Assembly: GCA_025965175.1 (NCBI GenBank)
Contig: JAOPXL010000112.1
Coordinates: 1-64,000, forward strand
Direction of reading: 5' to 3'
Source: Aeromicrobium sp.
GTDB taxonomy: Bacteria > Actinomycetota > Actinomycetes > Propionibacteriales > Nocardioidaceae
Length of the DNA: 64,000 nucleotides
This document shows, piece by piece, positions 46,022-54,372 of the stretch. The number at the start of each line of letters is the position of its first letter. Within the stretch, counting starts at the first letter, position 1. The notes below the pieces were generated by a model. That model did no database searches. It was not told the origin of the DNA and saw nothing but the letters and a program-made list of their open reading frames with translations. Made by a program: the position numbers and the translations under genes.

Positions 46022-47707
46022 TCAGACGGGCACCGACCACTCGACCCGCGTGCCACCCGACCCCGCCGGACCGATCTCGAAGTCGCCGTGACGAGCCTGC
46101 GCACGGTCGCGAAGATTTGCCAACCCGCTCAGCCGGGGCGTGTCCCCGGGACCCGTGCCGTCGTCGGTGACCTCGACCCGGATCTGACCGGCCACCGCCG
46201 ACACCGTGATCTCGATGGTCCGCGCCCCGGCATGGCGGACCGCGTTGGTCAGCGCCTCCGTCACGACGGCGGAGATGTCATCGATCAGGCTCGCGTCCGC
46301 CATCAGGTCGACCGGTCCGAGGAATGTGACCCGCGGCTTGTCCCTCATGTGCTCGGCGGAGTGGTCGACGATCTCGAGGATGCGAGCGCGGAGGCTGACG
46401 TGCGTGCTGTCACTGTCCCGCTTGATGCCGAAGATGCTCTGCCGGATCTGCGCGATCGCGGCGTCGATCTCGCGGATCTGCACCGTGATGCGGTCGGCCA
46501 GCGCTGGATCGGCCGCCGATGCGACGGCCTGCAGGTTGAGGCCCGTCGCGAAGAGGCGCTGGATCACGTGGTCGTGCAAGTCCCGCGCGATGCGGCTGCG
46601 ATCCTCCAGCAGGGCCACCCGGCGGCGTGCCGTGCGTGACTCGGCCCGGTCTAGGACGACGGTCACGTGGCCGGCGAACGACACGCCCATGTCGAGGTCC
46701 CGCGGAGCGAACGCCGGCTTGCCCAGTGCCCGCGCGATCATCAGGACGCCGGAGGTCTTCTCACCGGCGCTGAACGGGACCAGCATCGCGTTGCCGAGGA
46801 GGGACTGCTTGTCGAAGGTCTGGCGGCTGTACTCGCTGAGGCTGCTGACGAGGATGGGCTCGCCCGCCTGGAACGCTCCGCCGGCCAAGGTCTCGCCCAT
46901 CGGGAACGACGTCGCCAGCAGCTCCTCGGCCCCCACGCCGACGGCGTGGGTGACGGTGACCTTCTCACGGTGCGTGTCAATCATCGCGACGCTCACCAGG
47001 TCCGCCAGGGCGAGCTCCTGGACCCGGCTGATGAGGGTCTCGACCTCGTCGGTGTCGTCGAGAGTCATCAGCCGGCGGGAGACCTCGACCAGCGCTGTCG
47101 ACCAGCGTGCGCGGTACTCGGAGTCCTCGAACAGTCGGGCGTTCTCGATCGCGATCCCGGCGGTGGCGGCCAGGGCCTGGGCCAGCTCCTCGTCGTCCGG
47201 GGAGAACTCGCCGACCACGCTGTCGGTGAGGTAGAGGTTGCCGAAGATCTCGTCACGGACCCTGATCGGCACGCCGATGAAGCTCTGCATCGGCGGGTGG
47301 TGCTCGGGGAAGCCGCTCGAGCGTGGATGCGCCGCGATCTTGCTGAGCCGGACGGGGCGGGGGTCGTCGATCAGGACGCCAAGTAGTCCCTTGCCCTCGG
47401 GCAGGTGACCGATGCGATCGGCGATCTCGGGCTCCATCCCGACGTGGATGAACTGCTCGAGTCGGCGCTCCTCGCCGACGACGCCCATGGCTCCGTAGCG
47501 TGCCCGGATGAGCTCGACCCCGATCTCGACGATGCGGCGCAGGACGGTGGGAAGATCGAGGTTGCTGGTGAGCTCGTTGTTGACCCGGATCAGCTCACGC
47601 AAGCGGGACTGCGAGTCGCGCATCTGCTCGGCGCGCTCGACGAACTGGGCCAGCAGCACCTCGAACTCCAGTGTGGGCCCGTCCTTCTCGCCGCTCCCAT
47701 GCCCCAT
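46022..47707 (-). CDS. devS: DevS/DosT-like GAF sensor histidine kinase
   Basis: The 561-residue kinase has two GAF domains (about residues 55-200 and 225-370). A HisKA_3 box follows (RIARDLHDHVIQRLFATGLNLQAVAS, phospho-His in DLHDH). The HATPase part has VVTEALTNAVRHAGA and LSGLANLRDRAQARHGDFE. The first GAF contains FPEHHPPMQSFIGVPIRVRDEIFGNLYLTD, the region where DosS/DosT bind heme through a His. A heme-based sensor for oxygen, NO or CO is therefore plausible. It pairs with devR next to it. Confidence 0.9.
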   Translation of the reverse strand: MGHGSGEKDGPTLEFEVLLAQFVERAEQMRDSQSRLRELIRVNNELTSNLDLPTVLRRIVEIGVELIRARYGAMGVVGEERRLEQFIHVGMEPEIADRIGHLPEGKGLLGVLIDDPRPVRLSKIAAHPRSSGFPEHHPPMQSFIGVPIRVRDEIFGNLYLTDSVVGEFSPDDEELAQALAATAGIAIENARLFEDSEYRARWSTALVEVSRRLMTLDDTDEVETLISRVQELALADLVSVAMIDTHREKVTVTHAVGVGAEELLATSFPMGETLAGGAFQAGEPILVSSLSEYSRQTFDKQSLLGNAMLVPFSAGEKTSGVLMIARALGKPAFAPRDLDMGVSFAGHVTVVLDRAESRTARRRVALLEDRSRIARDLHDHVIQRLFATGLNLQAVASAADPALADRITVQIREIDAAIAQIRQSIFGIKRDSDSTHVSLRARILEIVDHSAEHMRDKPRVTFLGPVDLMADASLIDDISAVVTEALTNAVRHAGARTIEITVSAVAGQIRVEVTDDGTGPGDTPRLSGLANLRDRAQARHGDFEIGPAGSGGTRVEWSVPV

Positions 47708-47786
47708 GTCCCTCCCCGTCCTGTCGGGGTGATCTCCTCACGATACGCCCGCGGCAGCGGGCAAAGGCATCCTGTCGCGCGCTCAT

Positions 47787-47800
47787 GTGACCTTGGTCCC
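47787..47800 (+). promoter_or_regulatory. DevR/DosR-type box upstream of a USP gene
   Basis: GTGACCTTGGTCCC at 47787-47800, 82 bases before the ATG at 47882. On the other strand it reads GGGACCAAGGTCAC. Confidence 0.5.
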
Positions 47801-47881
47801 GGCGATCATGGTCACGCGCCCGTGGTGGCCCGCCGGCCCGGGCCCGCACGGTGGAGCGACAGCCCGTGACCAGGAGGTGCC

Positions 47882-48727
47882 ATGACCACCAGCTCGCATC
47901 CCGTCGTCGTCGGAATCGTTGGCAAGCAACCCAGCGTCCTCGGCTTCGCGGTCGGCCAGGCCCGAGCCGCCCGGAGCTCGCTGTGGGTCGTGCACTCGAC
48001 TGGCACCCCTGCCCAGGCGGGCGACTTCTACGGGGGCTTGGAGGTGCTCGAGGACCTGCGACGCACCGGCCAAGCGGTCCTCGACGACGCGCGCCGACTC
48101 ATGGAGGAGGAGGCGCCGGACCTCGAGGTCGAGTACGTCCTCACGAGCGAGGCCCCGAGCCACGCCCTGCTGCACGCCGTGCCGAGTGCCAGCCTGCTGG
48201 TCCTGGGCGCGGACGACGTGCCGTGGTACGACCGCCTGATGCGCACCCGGGTGGCCGGGCACCTGGCCCTGCACGCACCGTGCCCCGTGGTCGTGGTGCC
48301 CGAGCAGGCGTACCCGTGGAGCCGCGACGGCGACGTGGTCGTCGCCCTCGACGGGGACACGTCGGCGGACGGGCCCCTCCAGCTCGCGTTCGAGGAGGCC
48401 CATGCGAGAGACGCGGCCCTCCACATCCTTCATGCGACCCCGCCCGGGACGATCACCTCCGATGCGGACGAGATCCGCGCCAACCTCGCCGAGGTCGTGG
48501 CCGGGTGGCGCAGCACGTTCCCCGACGTCATCGTCCTGACCGCCATTGCGACCGGCGACCCCAAGAAGGCCGTTGCGCACGCCACCGAGAGTGCCGCGCT
48601 GGTCGTCGTCGGCCGGCCCCACGGGCACGTCGTTCCGTTCGCGGTCTCCCGACCGCTCGCGAGCGACGTCCTGCGGCGTGCCCACTGTCCGGTGGCCGTG
48701 GTCCCCCCGACGTACCGATGTGTCTGA
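47882..48727 (+). CDS. tandem-domain universal stress protein (degenerate ATP loops)
   Basis: The 281-residue protein has two USP domains. Domain 1 reads VVVGIVGKQPSVLGFAVGQARAA and VLGADDVPWYDRLMRTRVAGHLA; domain 2 reads VVVALDGDTSADGPLQLAFEEAH and VVGRPHGHVVPFAVSRPLASDVL. The ATP loop is absent from both. The VPWYDR element is shared with the USP at 42632. AGGAGGTGCC precedes the ATG. A DevR-type box lies upstream, so control by the adjacent two-component system is likely. Confidence 0.9.
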   Translation: MTTSSHPVVVGIVGKQPSVLGFAVGQARAARSSLWVVHSTGTPAQAGDFYGGLEVLEDLRRTGQAVLDDARRLMEEEAPDLEVEYVLTSEAPSHALLHAVPSASLLVLGADDVPWYDRLMRTRVAGHLALHAPCPVVVVPEQAYPWSRDGDVVVALDGDTSADGPLQLAFEEAHARDAALHILHATPPGTITSDADEIRANLAEVVAGWRSTFPDVIVLTAIATGDPKKAVAHATESAALVVVGRPHGHVVPFAVSRPLASDVLRRAHCPVAVVPPTYRCV

Positions 48728-48728
48728 C

Positions 48729-49170
48729 ATGGCGGGCCCAGTCAGCGCGAGGAAGCTCGTCGTCGCCGCGGCGAGCCGTCACGGCTCCACCCGCGAGATC
48801 CGACCGGATCGCGATGACGCTCGCGGTAGAGCCGCCGGACCAGTGGTCGGTCGTCCGCGAGGACCTGACGGACCTGCGCGTCCTCGACGCCGATGCCGTG
48901 GTGCTCGGCAGCGCGATCTACTACGGCCACTGGATGCGGCAGGCGGCGCGGGCGCTCGAGTTCCTCCGGGACTGCGTCCCGCAGAGGGTCTGGCTCTTGA
49001 GCACCGCCCCGATCTCGCAGGAGGAGACCGAGAACGCCCAGGTCATCTCGGCCGACGCCATGGCCGATGTCGGTGAGACCGACGAGCACATGGTGTTCGG
49101 CGGGAACCTGCAGACCGCCGACCTGACCTTCGAGCACATCGCCGGGAAGCTGCGCAGCGGGGTCACGTGA
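48729..49170 (+). pseudogene. flavodoxin-domain protein with frameshift
   Basis: The first frame gives MAGPVSARKLVVAAASRHGSTREI, the phosphate loop of flavodoxin/protoporphyrinogen oxidase-like proteins. The next frame gives DRIAMTLAVEPPDQW, then LDADAVVLGSAIYYGHWMRQ to the end at 49170. Two bases (GC of an expected GAGATCGCC) appear lost after 48800. All other parts look intact, so this is a recent lesion or a sequencing error. The start is 1 base after the USP stop. Confidence 0.75.
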
Positions 49171-49226
49171 GGTCGGCGCGCGACTAGTCTGGACCCACCG
49201 AGACCCAGCAGTCCCAGGAGGCGACG

Positions 49227-50054
49227 ATGCGACCGGCCGACTCGCGAGGTGCTGCGTGGGACCGTGCACTGCGAACCGTACGCCGCTCGACCCGCGCGCC
49301 CATCGCCTTCGGGGGCTCCGTCGACCAGGGTGTGCTGACGCTGGAGCACTTCTCCGGCACGACCACCGACCTGCTGCGCGGCCTGGCCGTCGAGCACGGC
49401 TCGGGCGTGGGCGGGCGTGCCGCCGCGACGGCCCGCATGATCGCGGTCGACGACTACCGGTCAGCCCGGTCGATCTCCCACGAGTACGACCTGCCCGTCC
49501 TGTCCGAGGGCATCGCCTCCACCGCCGCGGTCCCGGTGATCGTGGCCGGTCGTCCGCGGGGTGTCCTGTACATCGCTGTGCGCGAGCGCACGGTGTTCGG
49601 CAACCGCGCCGAGGACGTGCTGGCCGGCGCGGCAGCCCAGCTGGCCGACGACCTCGCCCGGTGGGACGCGATCGAGCGCCATGCCTCGGTGCTGACGGCG
49701 CAGCACCTGGCCGACGACGCCGGCCGGGTCGCGATCGACCGGATGCGCGAAGCCCAGGCCGAGCTCCGGGTGCTGATGTCGACGATGTCCGATCCGGTGC
49801 TGCATGGCCGCCTGCGGACCGTCGTCGACCTGCTGCAGCCCAGCGCGTCCCGGCCCGACGTACGCCTGTCCGCCCGGGACATCGACGTGCTGGCGCTCGT
49901 CGCGCTCGGTTGCACCTACGCCGAAGTCGGCCGGCGGCTGGGCCTCAGCCCGCAGACCGTCAAGACGTACATGCGTGACATCTGCGCCCGTCTGCAGGTG
50001 AGTGGTCGACACGAGGCCGTCGTGGTCGCCCGCAGGCTCAACCTGCTGCTCTGA
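49227..50054 (+). CDS. GAF-LuxR transcriptional regulator
   Basis: The 275-residue protein has an N-terminal GAF-like sensor domain (HGSGVGGRAAATARMIAVDDY, EGIASTAAVPVIVAGRPRGVLYIAVRE). A helical linker follows, then a C-terminal LuxR domain (LSARDIDVLALVALGCTYAEVGRRLGLSPQTVKTYMRDICARLQVSGRHEAVV). This GAF-plus-LuxR form often precedes acyl-CoA synthetase genes in actinobacteria and probably senses an acid substrate. It is 101 bases upstream of the ligase gene, in the same direction. Confidence 0.88.
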   Translation: MRPADSRGAAWDRALRTVRRSTRAPIAFGGSVDQGVLTLEHFSGTTTDLLRGLAVEHGSGVGGRAAATARMIAVDDYRSARSISHEYDLPVLSEGIASTAAVPVIVAGRPRGVLYIAVRERTVFGNRAEDVLAGAAAQLADDLARWDAIERHASVLTAQHLADDAGRVAIDRMREAQAELRVLMSTMSDPVLHGRLRTVVDLLQPSASRPDVRLSARDIDVLALVALGCTYAEVGRRLGLSPQTVKTYMRDICARLQVSGRHEAVVVARRLNLLL

Positions 50055-50085
50055 GAGCCGCTGGGGACGTCGGCGCCCCGGGACA

Positions 50086-50098
50086 CCCCCATCGGGGG
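50086..50098. promoter_or_regulatory. CCCCC-N3-GGGGG inverted repeat
   Basis: CCCCC (50086-50090), ATC, GGGGG (50094-50098) lies 58 bases before the acyl-CoA synthetase ATG, just after the regulator gene. It is a candidate operator or a weak hairpin. Confidence 0.25.
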
Positions 50099-50155
50099 AT
50101 GGTCGGTGCGTGACGGTCGACACACCATGGTCCGAACCCGACTGTGAGGAAGACC

Positions 50156-51865
50156 ATGACCCACCCGACTGCCGCGCTCCGCGAGGCCCGTGACCTGCTG
50201 CTGGACCTGCGCGCCGACTACACGTCCGCGGTCGACACGTTCGAGTGGCCAGATGTCGGCGACAGCTTCAACTTCGCGCATGACTGGTTCGACACCTACG
50301 CCCGCGGCAACCGCCGCGACGCCCTGGTCATCGTGGAGGAGGCCGGCTTTCGCCGGGTCTTCTCGTTCGACGATATGGCGTGCCGGTCCGACCGCCTGGC
50401 GGTCTGGCTGCAGCAGCAGGGCGTGCGCCCCGGCGAGAGCGTCATCGTCATGCTGGGCAACCAGGTCGAGCTGTGGGTCGTGATGCTCGCGGTCATGAAG
50501 ATCGGCGCGGTCCTGATGCCGACCACGACAGCGGTCGGGAGCACCGACCTCGTCGACCGGCTCGCGCGGGGCAACGCCAGGCACGTGATCTGCAACGCCG
50601 CCGACACCGCCAAGTTCGACGAGGTGCCCGGCAGCTACACCCGCATCGCCGTCGACGCCCCCGAGGGCTGGCTCGACCTGTCGGCCGCCGAGTCGCTGGG
50701 CGACGTGCGCCCAGAGCACCCGCGCAACTCCTCGACCGACCGGCTGCTCCTCTACTTCACGTCCGGGACCACCAGCAAGCCCAAGCTCGTCGAGCACACC
50801 CACACGTCGTACCCCGTGGGGCACCTGACGACGATGTACTGGCTCGGGCTGCGCCCCGGCGACGTGCACCTCAACATCTCGTCACCGGGCTGGGCCAAGC
50901 ACGCGTGGTCCAACTTCTTCGCACCGTGGCTCGCCGAGGCGACGATCTTCATCTACAACTACGGCCGGTTCGACGCGAGCGCGCTGCTCGAGCAGCTGCG
51001 CAGCGAGCACGTCACGAGCTTCTGCGCACCGCCGACGGTTTGGCGGATGCTGATCAACGCCGACCTCACCGGTGGCCCCGGGTCCCTGCGCGAGGCCATC
51101 GCGGCGGGGGAGCCCCTCAACCCCGAGGTCATCAGCCAGGTCGAGCGGCACTGGGGCCTGACGATCCGCGACGGATTCGGCCAGACCGAGATGACCGCGA
51201 CGATCGCCAACACCCCCGGCCAGCCGGTCAAGGCCGGCTCGATGGGCCGGGCCCTGCCGGGCGTGCCTGTCGTGCTGCTCGACGTCGCGACGGGACGTCC
51301 CGTCGACCCGGCCTCCGCCGAGGCGGAGGGAGAGATCTGCCTCGACCTCACCGAGCGACCGCTGACCCTGATGACGGGCTACCAGGACGACGAGGAGCGC
51401 AACGCCGCCGCGATGGAGGGCGGCTACTTCCACACCGGGGACGTTGCCTCGATCGACGCCGAGGGCTACGTCACGTACATCGGACGGACCGACGACGTGT
51501 TCAAGGCCAGCGACTACAAGATCAGCCCGTTCGAGCTCGAGAGCGTCCTGATCGAGCACCCCGCGGTCGCGGAGTCCGCCGTCGTCCCGGCACCCGATCC
51601 GGTGCGCCTCGCGGTCCCCAAGGCGTACGTGCTGCTGGCCCCGGGGCACGAGCCCACCCGGGAGACGGCCCTGTCGATCCTCGCGCACGCCCGGACGAAC
51701 CTGGCGCCGTACCTGCGGGTCCGGCGGATCGAGTTCTACACCCTGCCGAAGACGATCTCGGGCAAGATCCGGCGTGTCGAGCTACGGGAGCGGGAGGACG
51801 AGCTGGCGCAGGTGGACATCTCGACCGAGTGGCGCGTCGACATGTTCCCCGAGCTGACCTCGTAG
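50156..51865 (+). CDS. AMP-forming acyl-CoA/acetyl-CoA synthetase family protein
   Basis: The 569-residue ANL-superfamily ligase has motif A3 YFTSGTTSKPKLVEHTH, GWAKHAWSNFFAPW, motif A5 DGFGQTEMTAT, motif A7/A8 YFHTGDVASIDAEGYVTYIGRTDDVFKASDYKISPFELE and the catalytic Lys in PKTISGKIRR. The closest group I can name is the acetyl/acyl-CoA synthetases acting on short or medium acids. The ATG at 50156 has AGGAA 4 bases upstream. A GAF-LuxR gene lies before it and an aldehyde dehydrogenase gene converges from after it, suggesting aldehyde-to-acid-to-CoA catabolism (inference). Confidence 0.88.
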   Translation: MTHPTAALREARDLLLDLRADYTSAVDTFEWPDVGDSFNFAHDWFDTYARGNRRDALVIVEEAGFRRVFSFDDMACRSDRLAVWLQQQGVRPGESVIVMLGNQVELWVVMLAVMKIGAVLMPTTTAVGSTDLVDRLARGNARHVICNAADTAKFDEVPGSYTRIAVDAPEGWLDLSAAESLGDVRPEHPRNSSTDRLLLYFTSGTTSKPKLVEHTHTSYPVGHLTTMYWLGLRPGDVHLNISSPGWAKHAWSNFFAPWLAEATIFIYNYGRFDASALLEQLRSEHVTSFCAPPTVWRMLINADLTGGPGSLREAIAAGEPLNPEVISQVERHWGLTIRDGFGQTEMTATIANTPGQPVKAGSMGRALPGVPVVLLDVATGRPVDPASAEAEGEICLDLTERPLTLMTGYQDDEERNAAAMEGGYFHTGDVASIDAEGYVTYIGRTDDVFKASDYKISPFELESVLIEHPAVAESAVVPAPDPVRLAVPKAYVLLAPGHEPTRETALSILAHARTNLAPYLRVRRIEFYTLPKTISGKIRRVELREREDELAQVDISTEWRVDMFPELTS

Positions 51866-51869
51866 GTCG

Positions 51870-53243
51870 TCAGAAGATCTTGCGGAGCAGCTTGAGTCCA
51901 CGCTCCCCGTACGGCGGGTAGACCACCTGGAAGTCCGGCCGGGATCGCTTGGCCAGGACGGACCGACGGTGGCTGAACGTCTGGAAGCCCCACTCCCCGT
52001 GGTAGGCGCCCGTGCCGCTGGGGCCCACGCCGCCGAACGGGAGGTCGGGAGCCAGCAGGTGGACGATCGCATGGTTGATGACGGCTCCGCCGGACGGCAT
52101 CTGGTCGACCAGTCGGGTGCCGGTGTCCTTGGACTCGGTGAAGACGTACAGCGCGAGCGGCTTGGGCCGGCCGTTGACGAAGGCGACGACCTCGTCCACG
52201 GAGTCGTACGCCAGAACGGGCAGGATCGGGCCGAACAGCTCGTCGGTCATGGCCGGCTCGTCGGGATCGGGGTCCACGATGACCGTCGGCTCGATCGTCA
52301 AGGTGGTCCGGTCGTGGCCGCCGCCGGTCACGACCTCCCCCTTGGTCGCCTCGAGATATCCCGTGAGACGGTCGAACTGCCGCTCGTTGACGACTCGCAT
52401 CCCGGGTGTCGGCTCGTCGGCGCGAAAGACGATGAGCTTCTCGCGGATCTTCCGCACCAGCTCGTCACGGATCGACCGGTCGGCGAGGACGTAGTCCGGC
52501 GCGATGCAGGTCTGCCCGGAGTTCAGGATCTTGGTCCACACGATCCGGCGTGCTGCGATCTCCAGGTCGGCGTCGGCGACCACGACCGCCGGGCTCTTGC
52601 CGCCCAGCTCGAGCGTCACCGGGGTGAGAGTCGCCGCCGCCCCGGCCATGATCTTGCGGCCGATCTCGGTGCCGCCTGTGAAGAGCACGTGGTCGAACCC
52701 CTGGGCGAGAAGGTCCTGGGTCACGGCTCCGTCGCCCTCCACGATCCTGACCGCCTCGGGGTCGACGTACTCCGGGATCAGACGGGCCAGGAGCGCCGAG
52801 CACGCCGGGGCCAGCTCCGACGGCTTGACCACGACGCAGTTGCCGGCGGAGACGGCCGCGACGAGCGGCGCCAGCGCCAGCTGGACCGGATAGTTCCACG
52901 GCGCGATGACCATCACGACGCCCAGCGGCTCGTACTGGATCCACGCCGTGCCGGGCTGGAGCACCATCGGCACCGACTGTCGACGGCGGCGCATCCACGA
53001 CCTGACGTGCCTGCGGGCGTGACGCGCCTCGTCGCGGCTGAGCGCGATCTCACCCAGGTACGTGCCTGCAGCATCACGCCCGAGGTCGGCCGCGACGGCT
53101 TCGGCGATCTCGCTCTCACGCTCGACCACGAGGCGCTCGATGCCCTCGAGCTGCCTGACGCGCCACTCCAGGTCACGGGTGCGGCCGGTGGCGTGCACGG
53201 CCCGCAGGGTGGCCATCAGGTCGGGCAGGTCCTCAACAGTCAT
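51870..53243 (-). CDS. aldehyde dehydrogenase (class 3-like)
   Basis: The 457-residue NAD(P)-dependent aldehyde dehydrogenase has APWNYPVQLALAPLVAAVSAGNCVVVKPSE, FTGGTEIGRKIM, the catalytic Glu in VTLELGGKSPA, and the catalytic Cys in NSGQTCIAPDYVL. GPILPVLAYD and the C-terminal FGGVGPSGTGAYHG follow. The length and C-terminus place it in the class 3 group that oxidises medium-chain or aromatic aldehydes. ATG at 53243 is assumed; GTG at 53276 is possible. It converges on the CoA ligase with a 4-base gap. Confidence 0.92.
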   Translation of the reverse strand: MTVEDLPDLMATLRAVHATGRTRDLEWRVRQLEGIERLVVERESEIAEAVAADLGRDAAGTYLGEIALSRDEARHARRHVRSWMRRRRQSVPMVLQPGTAWIQYEPLGVVMVIAPWNYPVQLALAPLVAAVSAGNCVVVKPSELAPACSALLARLIPEYVDPEAVRIVEGDGAVTQDLLAQGFDHVLFTGGTEIGRKIMAGAAATLTPVTLELGGKSPAVVVADADLEIAARRIVWTKILNSGQTCIAPDYVLADRSIRDELVRKIREKLIVFRADEPTPGMRVVNERQFDRLTGYLEATKGEVVTGGGHDRTTLTIEPTVIVDPDPDEPAMTDELFGPILPVLAYDSVDEVVAFVNGRPKPLALYVFTESKDTGTRLVDQMPSGGAVINHAIVHLLAPDLPFGGVGPSGTGAYHGEWGFQTFSHRRSVLAKRSRPDFQVVYPPYGERGLKLLRKIF

Positions 53244-53299
53244 GCCGCCATCATGGCGGTCCTGCCGAGCTGTCACCGACGCTTTGACGGAATCGCCGG

Positions 53300-54316
53300 T
53301 CAGAGCAGGCCGAGCGACTCCGCGTGCCGCCGCACGACCTGGCTGTCGGCTGCCAGCACGAACGGCACCTCCCGGGCCCAGGCGCTGACCACGTCCTCGA
53401 CACGGCCGTCGCCGGGATCGAGCCGCACCTCACGGATGTAGACGCTGATGACCTGGTGCGGGTGGGAGCGGACGATGTCGGCGTAGATCTCCGGGTCCTT
53501 CTCGCCCGAGTCGCCGATCAGCACGAACCGCAGCCCGGGGTGCAAGTCGAGGATCTCCCGGATCCGCCCGTGCTTCTGCTCGCGTCCCTCCGCGGTGCCC
53601 AGCAGGTCGCGGAGCAGGAGGGGCCCGCGGGGGAATCCGTGGTGCTCGAGGAAGGCCGTCAGGAACGTGTGCAGGTTCCACGGGCTCGAAGAGACGTAGA
53701 AGACCGGGTTCACGTCGGCGACGAGGTCCCGGTAGAGCTCGGCGGCTCCCGGGAACGGGGCGCGGGTCAGCTCCGACCCGGTCAGTGTCTGCAGCACCAT
53801 CTGCCCGACCCGCTGGACGCCGGTCCTGATGACGGTGTCGTCGAGGTCTGAGATGATCCCGAACCTGGCAGAATCCGCCGGCACCCGGGCCTCGACCGGT
53901 GTCGAGTGCGGTGCGGTCAGGCCGCGGTAGTCGCCCGCGAGCGCGACCGTCCCGACGGTCCAGGGCGACTCGAGGGCATCCGTCGCGGCGAGCCGGACCA
54001 GGAAGTAGCCGTCCTCATCCGTGACGGTCTCGACGTGCGTCCCGCCGAGATCGACCCGCAGTGGCACTCCGGCGAGCTCACGCGTGAGGAAGGACCGCAC
54101 GCTGCGACGTACCGTGGCGCTGACGCCCTCTCCCTCGGTGGCCGTGGACGGGACGCTGTTGTCCAGCACGCGTCCACGGACCACGACTCCCTCCGCGCCG
54201 CCGTGCCCGCCGTAGCAGGCGATCCGGAAACGGGTAGGCGTAGCTCCCTTGGCGTTCCGCAGATGGACTTTCTCGAGAGCCGACTCGACGTTCGTGACCC
54301 AACGGCTCATGCCCAT
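53300..54316 (-). CDS. App1-type (DUF2183) HAD phosphatase-like protein
   Basis: The 338-residue protein has an N-terminal beta-rich region (VVVRGRVLDN, TVTDEDGYFLVRL). The App1-like HAD domain follows, with ISDLDDTVIRTGVQ (D-x-D-x-T nucleophile motif), FYVSSSPWNLHTFLTAFLEHHGFPRGPLLLRD and FVLIGDSGEKDPEIY (motif IV). Yeast App1 is a phosphatidate phosphatase. The bacterial proteins are probably phosphatases of phospholipids or related compounds. The start is either ATG 54316 or 54310; an earlier ATG at 54394 would overlap the divergent gene. Confidence 0.88.
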   Translation of the reverse strand: MGMSRWVTNVESALEKVHLRNAKGATPTRFRIACYGGHGGAEGVVVRGRVLDNSVPSTATEGEGVSATVRRSVRSFLTRELAGVPLRVDLGGTHVETVTDEDGYFLVRLAATDALESPWTVGTVALAGDYRGLTAPHSTPVEARVPADSARFGIISDLDDTVIRTGVQRVGQMVLQTLTGSELTRAPFPGAAELYRDLVADVNPVFYVSSSPWNLHTFLTAFLEHHGFPRGPLLLRDLLGTAEGREQKHGRIREILDLHPGLRFVLIGDSGEKDPEIYADIVRSHPHQVISVYIREVRLDPGDGRVEDVVSAWAREVPFVLAADSQVVRRHAESLGLL

Positions 54317-54372
54317 GCGCTCACGGTAGCGAGGCTCAGCGGGGTGTTGTGGACCGCAGTAGCGTTGTCGAC

